A stretch of DNA of 64,000 nucleotides from Conus ventricosus (lineage: Eukaryota; Mollusca; Gastropoda; Neogastropoda; Conidae), in assembly GCA_018398815.1 (NCBI GenBank), contig CM031611.1:45211184-45275183 (forward strand), in the 5' to 3' direction. Below the pieces are notes generated by a model. It worked only from the letters and a program-made list of their open reading frames with translations, was not told where the DNA came from and made no database searches. Positions 52,948 through 62,953 of this stretch are shown one piece after another (within the stretch, counting starts at the first letter, position 1; each line of letters opens with the position of its first letter). Both the position numbers and the translations under genes were made by a program.

Positions 52948-55420
52948 ACCACTGGGACGGCGCTCTTCACTGACCTGATTGACGTGTGTCGAGGGGTGGT
53001 CGGCTTGTGGAGCGAATCACTTAAAGAACCGACCCGGGTTCGGAGGCATAGTGCAGACAGGGTGCTCACAGTAGACGCTTGCGGAGGGCAGCGGGTGTTG
53101 TGGAGGCACTCCAGGGTGGTTGGGAAGGGATGGTAGGCGGATATGTTTCTTTATAATGTGCTATATGTAATATGTGCTGGAAGATGTAATTATTGATTTT
53201 GTACGTAGTTATGGTGAACAGTTTATTTATAATCGTGGCATGTTGTGTGTGTTTGGAGTGCTTGATTGTGATTGGTGTCATGTTTGTGTGCGTTGGAATG
53301 CTTGATTGTGATTGTGAATGTTGTGGTGTTGGAAGGCTTATTTTATGACTGTGCTGTGATGGTGTGATAAATGGGGTGTTGTATCGTAATCTTTCTCGTT
53401 TGTGGGCTCCTTGCGAGCGCGTGCGAGGTCAGCCATTCCCTTCACGCCCATCTAGGACCGATAATGTCAGGGCAGACCTCCAGGGGGGTCGGTCGTGGAC
53501 AAACTGCATTCATTGGCGGATTTAAATAGGTCAGCATACAAGAGCATGTTTCAGCTTTTCTTCAGTCTTTTTTTTTTTTTTTTTTTATTACGAGTGTTTT
53601 TAAATCAATTAGAATCGAAGTAGTTTTTATGAGGCTTTCTTACAAGTGTTGTCTTTCCAACATCATTGCTTTAAAAAAATACGAAAAAAAACAACGCATT
53701 AACGATGCGCTTAGAAAGGCATTCTCTCCTGAGTAGCATTGGTGTATCAAGCTAAGACGATTGGTTGAGTACTCGAAAGCGAAGCACAATCAAAGCGAAA
53801 GGTATCAAATGCAATCATTCACTACCGTAAACGATTCTCAACAATGGCGGATCGAAGCCAAGGTCTGACCAATGACGAGTTGAATGGCTAATAGTTCTTT
53901 GATTGCAAGACGCCACTTGGTAAGGATTCCGCATATAATAACAAACCAGAACATTATTTGAAACGATTGGATTGTCGTATTTCGCTTAATACAGTGCCAG
54001 TTGCTGAGTTATTTTGTTCGTAATCAGCTAGTGTTAGTCATAGATTAACGGTCGGAATCGGCCTACACCATTGCGCCGTTACGAGCGATCGTATTTTTGA
54101 CAGAGACAAAATGATGAAAATAGATATCAGTAATGGGGCTTTATTATGTCGATTCCCGTTATTTCTGACGGGTTACTGATTCCATTTATCACGGATTACA
54201 CTGAAAATCGTTGTTAAAAAAGCATTAATAAAAATTTCATGAACAGTAAACACGATATTATGGTGATTACAGAGAAGCTAAGAATAGCATGGAGGTGTGG
54301 ATGCTTTCTGAAATGGAAAAAAATACGACACCATTTAAGCCGCATCGTTGTTTTATAGCCGCAGGGTTTAATGAGCTGGGGAATAAAGTCGAGGATTATA
54401 GTCCGAACTTTACGGAATGTACTTATCAGCCTGTATCCATGTCAGGGGTAACATTCACATTCAACTCCAATGGGTCATTTGAGAAGCTTTGAATGTTATG
54501 AGGTGATGTTTAGTGAGCATCCTGACATCTGAAAGTGGCTAAGATAAGAGTACTTAGTTTCAATGCTTACAAAATTTTTTTCAGTTTGTCTGGGAGTGTG
54601 AAATGGCAGACAGTTGTTTGCTTGGTTATTTACAAACTTGTGGACATGGTAGACAGCAAAATGCTGCCTGAAATGTTAACACCACCATGGTAAACAGTGT
54701 TGACGTACAGTAGTGTTTGCAATACTATCATAACTTCATGGCGTGTGGCAAAAACCAAGTTGAGGAATAAGCTTCCATGCAAACAGGTCATTTGGTTTTT
54801 TGGAATGCAGAAAAATTACCACAATGGTCTAATCATATACATACAAAACACAACAAAGACAGCACGTCCATTATTACATCCACTACTAGGTTTTTATGCA
54901 AATTGGCTGCTAAACGGTCAAACAGGATTTTATTTTGCAATCATTTAAAACAGTGTACCGGTTTCATATGCTCTTCTAGTGCTTCTTATGAATTAATCCG
55001 TAGTTACATTCATACTATGTGCAAAACAAAATCTTGTTTCTTCGAAGTTCAACCTTTGTTTTTCTATCAAGTCTCTTTTATTGATATCTTCAAATATGTG
55101 TGTCAAATTATGCATATAAGCCGAAATTAGTCAGCTTTCTGACAGTCACAGTTTCTCAAATCATCTGCAAATGTTATGGTAGTGGACACTGAAATGTACC
55201 CTTCAAACAGAAGAAAAAACGAGCGGATACTGTCAGAGCTTTTTTGTGGATCAATCTACCTCAATCTGTCAAACACTGCACAAACTTTAAAGGCTGGGGA
55301 GTGCCACAAACATTCACACTGTACTGAATCTGACCAAATCACAATCTACACTGTTAAATCCGAACCTTTCGTAACATTTTTATGATGAAAATATATGACA
55401 TTTATCATCTCAGTAATTGT

Positions 55421-55473
<53 letters not shown>

Positions 55474-57957
55474 TAGTTGTTGCATTGTGCTCGGTGGTAT
55501 GATGATGTGACAATGCATACACGTGGAACACTGTGAGCAGACTATGTACCTGTTGCTTGCGTGAGGGATGATGAATGTGCATAAGGTTGGTGTGTGTGTC
55601 GTGGGTGTGTGTGTGTGTAGCATGTGAGTGAAGGTGCGCACAGCATGAAAAGCCAACACCAAGAGCATGATCATCAGTACAGTAACCACTTACATCAACA
55701 AAAAAAAACAAAGAAGAAAATGGACCAAGGAAGCACTACGACCCACAGCCACAGTGCCTGAAACGTTCCACACTGCACTGACCTTCATACACGTCTCACA
55801 GTGACTTCTGCCAGCAGCCTCAGTCAGGTTCTCCGTGCGCTCTCTTTCATAATCCAGGTCCTTCATATGTGGTGGTTCAGATCTGCGCACCACTGGACAG
55901 GGCGTCCGTCCTGTGTCACACACCATACAACACCCTCTAATAAACCTGCAAAGCCATGATACTTGGCAAAAAAAAAGACTTAATCGATCATAACTCGGCC
56001 TCTAAAACCTACAATGCTAGTATCTTTCGTTATAACGACAAATGATCAGTAACTCTTCTTTAGAAACCTTACAATGGTCAGTACACTTCCTTTAAACCTA
56101 AAATGATCAGTTACTCTTCCATTACAAACCTATAATGCCTCAGTACCTTCCTTTAAAACATACAATGCTCAGTAATCTCCATCAAAAACTACAATGCTCA
56201 GTAATCTCCTTCAAAACTTACAATGCCTCAGTACTCTTACTTTAAAACTACAATGACTACAGTCTTCTTCTTCAAAACCTACAATGTCAGTACTCTTCAA
56301 TAAAACCTACAATGATCAGTAACTTTCATTAAAACCTAACAATGCCTCAGTACTCTTCATTAAAACCTACAATGCTCAGTACTCTTCCTTTCAAAACCTA
56401 CAATGCTCAGTACTTTCCTCAAAACCTACAATGCTCAGTACTATTCCTTTAAAACCTACAAGGACTGTACAATTCCTTAAACCTAAAATGCTCAGTTGCT
56501 CTTCTTTAAAACCTACATATGACTGTTTTACAATCCTTTAAAAACCTACTATGCTCAGTACTCTTTCTTTAATAAACAGTGCTTAAAACAGCGAGGAGGA
56601 AAAAAACCACTGAAGCTAGGGGGTCCGGGGGCACGCTCCCCCCGTTGAAACATTTTTTATATAACCGAGTGTAATATATGCCCATTTCGCGCTTTCTGGA
56701 CATTAATTTTCAAGAGTTAATTTAGTGCATAAAAACTGCTGTAAACACATAAATTATTACAGGAAAGGTTATATTAGTGGAACAAGGGGAAGAGATGGGG
56801 GTTCAATTAAACACAAATTAAAATAACACTCCCCTTTAACTTGAGTGTTTTACAGGTGTTCACAACTATAGTCTTTGGGATGCAAAATCTCCACTTTCTG
56901 GGGTTGCTCAATAAGTTTCACTTGTTCAGGTTTAAATGAATCCCACAATACAAGTTTGAAGTTGGTGCACACAAAGTCAGATACTGCATCAAACACTTTA
57001 AAGTTCAGTCTGCATATATAACAGAGATCAACTTGTGGAAATCAGCAAATTTGAAGTCACAAATATCCAAATTTTGATAAATGGAGAAACTTGTGGAATC
57101 AGCAAACACACACCACACACACACACACACACAGCACACAAACCACACAAACACACAGCTTTGTCATTTGGGGTCAGATACGTTTGGCGTGGTGGAAGGG
57201 CATTAAAGAAAATAGCAAGGAACTCTGTTTCTTCTCTGCTGCTTGCATCATGTCATGCACTGTCTCTTGCCATCCACCTTCTTGCTTACTTGAATTTCAA
57301 CCCTATCTTTGTCTGCTGTTTCTTGCTTTATCCTGTCTGGCTTTCACACTCTACTATTTTTTATTTCATTTAAATCACCTCTTGATGAACAACTTGACTT
57401 TTGATTAGTTTGAAACACTCTCTTTTTCAATGCTGCTCCCGCCTGGCTTGCACTTCCACATTTCTATATCACCCTCTTTTTTCCCCACAGGATTGCAATG
57501 TTCTATCCTGGCCGTTTTATGATGCTAAAGTACTGTCTTCAGTGGACCTTTCTTGTAGTTCCACTCAGCGCCTTGACGTTTGACACGTGCTTCGGACTGA
57601 GTACGAAATGTGATCCTCAAGAGCTTTATTCCCGCGGTGGGGACCACCATAACCACTTCCCTTAAGCACAGTTTGCACCAAGCTAAACTGGTGCAATAAC
57701 TTTGAGAAAGGAAAATCTCCAATGACATTCTTCGTCAACTTTTGAAGAGGTTTCCACTCCTTTATCCACTTGTTTTTAATTGCAGAATTCGTCAAAAGAT
57801 CGACCAGCATGAACAATGTCTGCTGCGTCTGCCCTTTTTGTTTTTTACGGAAGTCCGACTGTGAAAACTTCTTCCAAGAATAATAGGGGCCATAAATAAA
57901 TTGCGCGAAGTTGCTATGAACGCTTGCAAGCCGATCACGGATCACCTTGCTCCTGTC

Positions 57958-58001
<44 letters not shown>

Positions 58002-61000
58002 CCTAATGAGCGGATTAAGCCCAGGACGCGGAACGTTTTAAGCCCTGTTAAAAACCTACATTGACTACGATTTCTTAAAATCCTACATTGCTCGGTTTGC
58101 TCTTCCTCAAGCACTATATGATCAGTACTCACATTCAAAAAACCCTACAATCCAGAGTGCTCTTCCTTTAAACCCAATGATGATCAGTATTTATTCTTTA
58201 AAAAACTACAATTGCTCCCCCAATGTTATCATCCTCTAAAAAAAACCTACAACGCTCTGTACTCTTTCTTTAAAACCTTAAACGATCAGTTAGTTACAAA
58301 GTGAGGTGACAGTAGAGGAAGTTGGAAACAAATTTCAAAGGAATTAAGCAAACCTGCCAGTTCACATGTTACAAAAACAAATATACAACACAAAAACTTA
58401 CACTTTCTGCATCTTTAGGTCTTCTTTTCAAGCACGAATAAACAACACTTTCAGGAAGAAAAAAGAAAAAAATATGAAAAAAAAAAAAAACAACAACAAC
58501 AACACTTTCAAGGACAATGAAAACAAAGAACCGCAAAGCATATTTCTCAAATTCAGCGCAAGGATGGAAGTTCCTTCTGGAAACTGGCACAAGATGGGCA
58601 CTCAACGGCCCATCTTGCGTTAAATGTGAGAAGATAGATAGCTACTGCTCGTTCTTCATTTTATTGTCCTGAAAGTTGTTAAACTTATAGAAGATGACAT
58701 AGGTCAATATATTTGTGTTTTGTGTGTAATTTGTTTTCATGTTAACTGGCCAGATTTGCTTTCATTCCTTTTAAAATGTCTAAACTGCTCATGGTAAACC
58801 TTTTAAAAGCTGCAACGCTCAGTACTCACACTCGCACGCTCAGCGTTGGCCCTGCCAGCTGAGTCATGATGGACATGGAGTGCGGCTACGGCACCGCCTC
58901 GGGATCGAAATTCCTGACCCTCGGCCACGGCCAGGAGACATTGCTGCGTAGCCCCAATGGGGACGTTTGTACGTTAGAGGGCTGCCAGCACGTGTTTGGG
59001 AACCCACACGAGGATGGGGCAGCCACCCTCTTCTGTTGTTGTTGGCATAGGTGTTATCAAAAACCTGAAATCATAATAGAAAATGGATTGGACATTTGTG
59101 TGTTGTGTGTTCTTGTGTGTGGGCGGGGGGGGGGGGGGGGTGTGCTTGTGTATGTATGTGCTGTAGTGTAGTGTGTGTGGTGGTGTGTGTGTGTGTGTGG
59201 TGCGTCGTGTATGAATGTGAGTGTGTGTGTGTATATTTGTGTGTGTGTGATGTGTGTGTGTGTGCACGCGCACGTCTGTGTGCGCATGTTGTGTGTATGC
59301 TTGAATTCATGTTACTCCGATAATTTCCAGCTCTATCCCGATTCAATCAATTTTACCGCTGTCTGGGAGTCGGAGAAAGCAAAAAAAAAAAAAAAAGGTC
59401 TATTGAAATACCAACGCAAGTTATTTGCTTTCTTTTGCCTGTCAGACTATATAGAAGATTCCAAAATACACTCCCGCACTGCGGTGAGAAAAGACAACCA
59501 ACTGATTCACACTAGGCACTTAACTGGGGGGAATTCCACGAGAGAGAAAGAGAGAGACAGAGAGAGAGAGAGACGAGAGAGACCGGGAAACACACACACC
59601 ACACAGAGAATCATTTATCTATGCTGACAGGCAGACACCAATTTCTACCTTTGAGGGGGGAGGTGGGGAGCGGACGCGGCGAGGGCTGGGGCTGAGACTC
59701 CTGGCCGAGGCATCTCTGACGGAAGCGATGGTGCGTCGAAGGATGGACCAAGATGATGCCTCCGCTTGAACTACACAGACGTCCTGGCCCACCCTCCAGC
59801 CGAGCCAAGGTCGTATCCAGGGCGTTCACACGGGCCCTCCGCCACCGCTCAGTTTCAAACGAAATCGCGATGTCGCTGTTGGCTGCCTCCAGCGCGATAT
59901 ATCAGGTTTCTGCGTGGTCTTGAGCTGCGTTCTGAGCGCTGGAGTCGTCCAGAGCCAGATGGTAGGTCCTTCTACTTCCATGGTGGCGTCACTCGATCAG
60001 CTCCGCAATTTTACCTGGAGGTTGAGCCAGCTCTTGCGATGAGCTTCACGATGAAGACTCTGTCTCTCACAATCGGTTTATGACAGAGGGACATCGTGCT
60101 TGAAGGAAAACAATGCGCGAGGTTTGTCTGAACAAAGGGTAAACTGAATACTCCTGAAGGGTTAAACTGATACTACTGTTGCTCTTAAGGATAGTGAATA
60201 AATGATGGGTCATTCTTGACGCGGTAAAAATGAAACGACACAGTGAGGTATTTCTTGAAAGGCTGTGAATGGACATTAAATCCATTTTGAGTTGTAATCA
60301 AATTTCTTCCTAAGCAGAAAATGAAAGAATTAATTCTTACGGGTCTAACAAAACAGCTGACATTCTTAAAGAAGTAATGAAATCTCAGTCAACATGAAGC
60401 ATAAAGAAACGATGGTCATATATGAGGAGATAAATGTATTCTATTGTCAAAGAATCATGGATTCAAACACAAGAGTAACTAAATCGTTCCTAATTTTCGT
60501 TAATACTTAACAGGTAATGTGCATAATGTCTTTACACCATGATCAGTTAATCAATTTTTCTTACAGAGACTATGTTTACTTGTGGAAGTTGCAAAATGTA
60601 TGTGTGTGAGCATGTTTTTGACTAATATTTGCTGGACATGTTCTTGATCAAATGATGCACTCTCAATTCTAACTACCCATTTTCTTTCTCATTACCAGCA
60701 CTTGCCAGACAACAAAAAAAGAAACAATCAAAAAAGAGAGAAACAATTGTTGTTAGTGTGTACATTGGTTTACATACTGCATATACTGTTGCTTTTTCCT
60801 CTTCCTTGGCTTCACACTCTACAATTTTTTCTTCTATCCACCTTCTTGCTGACAACTGACTTGATTAGTTTGAACCCTCTCTTTTTCCTGCTCCTCCCGC
60901 CTGGCTTGCACTCTCCACATTTTCTATATCACCTCTTTTTTCCCACAGGATTGCAATGTTCTATCCTGGCACGTTTTACTGCTGCTAAAGTGTCTTCAGT

Positions 61001-61389
61001 GACCTTTCTTGTAGTTCCACTCAGCGCCTTGACGTTTGACACGTGCTTCGCTGAACGAATGTGATCCTCAAGAGCTTTATTCCCGCGACCACCATAACAC
61101 TTCCCTTAAGCACAGTTTGCACCAAGCTAAACCTGGTGCAATAACTTTGAGAAGAAAATCTCCAATGACTTCTTCGTCAACTTTCTGAAGCGTCCACTCC
61201 CTTTTCCACTTGTTTTTAATTGCAGATTCGTCAAAAGATCGACCCGCATGAACAATGTCTGCGCGCTCTGCCATTTTGTTTTTTCCGGAAGTCCGACTGG
61301 AAACTTCTTCCAAGAATAATCAGGGGCCATAACTTGCGCGCAGTTGCTATGAACGCTTGCAAGCCGATCACGGATACCTTGCTCCTGTC

Positions 61390-61433
<44 letters not shown>

Positions 61434-62532
61434 CCTAAATCGCGGAATTCCGCCCAGACGCGGAACGTTTTAAGCCTGTTAAAACCTACAATGACTACGA
61501 TTTCTTAAAAACCTACAATGCTCGGTGCTCTTCCTTCAAGCCCTATATTGCTCAGTACTCACATTCAAAAAACCTACAATCCAGAGTGCTCTTCCTTTAA
61601 ACCCAATGATGCTCAGTATTTATTCTTTAAAAACTACAATGCTCAGTACTCATCCTCTAAAAAAACCTACAACGCTCAGTACTCTTTCTTTAAAACCTTA
61701 AACGCTCAGTTAGTTTCAAAGTGAGGTGACAGTAGATGGAAATTGAAACAAATTTTCAAAGGAATTAAGTAAACCTGCCAGTTCACATGTACAAACAAAT
61801 TACAACACAAAACTTGACACCTTCAGCCTCTTAGGTCTTCTTCAAGCACGATAAACAACACTTCAGGAAAAAAAAAAAAAAAAAAAAAAAAAAAACAACA
61901 ACAACAACCTTCAGGACAATGAAAACAAAGAACGAGCAATAGCATATTTTCTCAAATTCAGCGCAAGATGGAAGTTCCTTCTGAAACTGGCACAAGATGG
62001 GCACTCAACGCCCATCTTGCGTTAAATGTGAGAAGATAAGCTACTGCTCGTTCTTCATTTTCATTGTCCTGAATGTTGTTAAACTTATAGAAGAAGACAT
62101 AGGTCAAAATATTTTGTGTTTTGTGTTGTAATTTGTTTGTCCATGTTAACTGGCAGATTTGCTTTCAATTCCTTTTAAAATGTCTAAACTGCTCAGTAAA
62201 CCTTTAAAAGCTGCAACGCTCAGTACTCACCCTCTCACGCTCAGCGTTGGCCAGCTGAGTCATGAAGGACCGGGAGAGCGGCACGCACGGCCTCGGGATC
62301 GACATCCAGACCCTCGGCACGGCCAGGAGACATGCTGCGACGCAATGGGGACTTTGTACGTAGAGGGCTGCCAGCACGTGTTGGGGAACCCACACGAGGG
62401 ATGGGGCTGCCACCCTCTTCTGTTGTTGTGGCATAGGTGTTATCAAAACCTGAAATCATAATAGAAAATGGATTGGACATTCTGTGTGTGTGTGTGTGTG
62501 GGGTGGGGGGGGGGGGGGGGTGTGCTTGTGTA

Positions 62533-62581
<49 letters not shown>

Positions 62582-62918
62582 GTATGAATGTGAGTGTGTG
62601 TGTGTATCTTTGTGTGTGTGTGTGTGTGTGTGTGTGCACGCGCACGTCTGTGTGCGCATGTGTGTGTATGCTTGAATACATGTACTCCGATAATTTCCAG
62701 CTCTATCCAGATTCAATCAATTTTACCGCTGTCTGGGAGTCGGAGAAAGCAAAAAAAAAAAAAAAAGGTTATGAAATACCAACGCAAGTTCTTTGCTTTC
62801 TTTTGCCTTTCAGACTTATAGCAGATTCCCAACCTACACTCCCGCACTGCGGTGGAGAAAAGACAACAACTGATTCACACTAGGCACTTCACTGGGGGAA
62901 TTCCACAGAGAGAGAGAA

Positions 62919-62953
<35 letters not shown>

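Larger units (their letters stand above)
42588..53502 (+). mobile_element. Ty3/gypsy LTR retrotransposon with Gmr1-like domain order
   Basis: Two related ~2.4-kb LTRs begin TGTCACGAGTTTGTCACGAG at 42588 and 51021. The 5' LTR is followed by an 18-nt primer-binding site (44952-44969), and a purine run (51010-51018) precedes the 3' LTR. A 5-bp ACTGC flanks both ends (42583-42587 and 53503-53507). The internal part encodes, in order, a Gag-like protein, a possible protease, integrase, reverse transcriptase and RNase H, with nothing integrase-like after RNase H. All frames are interrupted by indels. Typical Ty3/gypsy elements have integrase last; the integrase-first order is that of the Gmr1-like branch. 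Confidence 0.9.
51021..53502 (+). repeat. 3' LTR
   Basis: Collinear with the 5' LTR, including the repeated TGTCACGAG start, the 'gaaatgtggctata' region at 52076 and the ~45-bp tandem array (52570-52800). The C run here is much longer (52860-52947). Many small indels separate the two LTRs, so their divergence cannot be used directly as an insertion age. Confidence 0.88.
42383..54415. mobile_element. Inverted-repeat DNA element split by the LTR retrotransposon
   Basis: CCGTAAAGTTCGG at 42383-42395 occurs inverted as CCGAACTTTACGG at 54403-54415. Inside both ends lie repeated 'ataagccgca' motifs: at 42415, 42462 and 42481, and as 'ttaagccgca' and 'atagccgca' near 54337-54362. Removing the LTR element and one ACTGC leaves about 1.1 kb, too small for a transposase and with no long frame, so it would be non-autonomous. 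No clear target-site duplication was found and the superfamily is not assigned. Confidence 0.65.
57340..60690. repeat. Direct duplicate A of a ~3.3-kb CROCC segment
   Basis: From the 'ggctttcacactctac' block near 57340 to the 'gatcaaat' block near 60650 the sequence is collinear with 60808-64000. It contains the same zinc-finger-like fragment, ~38-nt T run, 29-bp minisatellite, two exons, (TG)n tract and (GA)n tract. Differences are mainly indels. Confidence 0.85.

Noticed and set aside
42588..53502. A retrovirus with an envelope gene
   Set aside because: There is no room between RNase H and the polypurine tract for an envelope, and no signal-peptide or transmembrane frame is seen there. The tRNA-Pro site alone is not evidence for a retrovirus.
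54289..54492. Small plus-strand frame at the right end of the inverted-repeat element
   Set aside because: It crosses the terminal inverted repeat and has no family resemblance.
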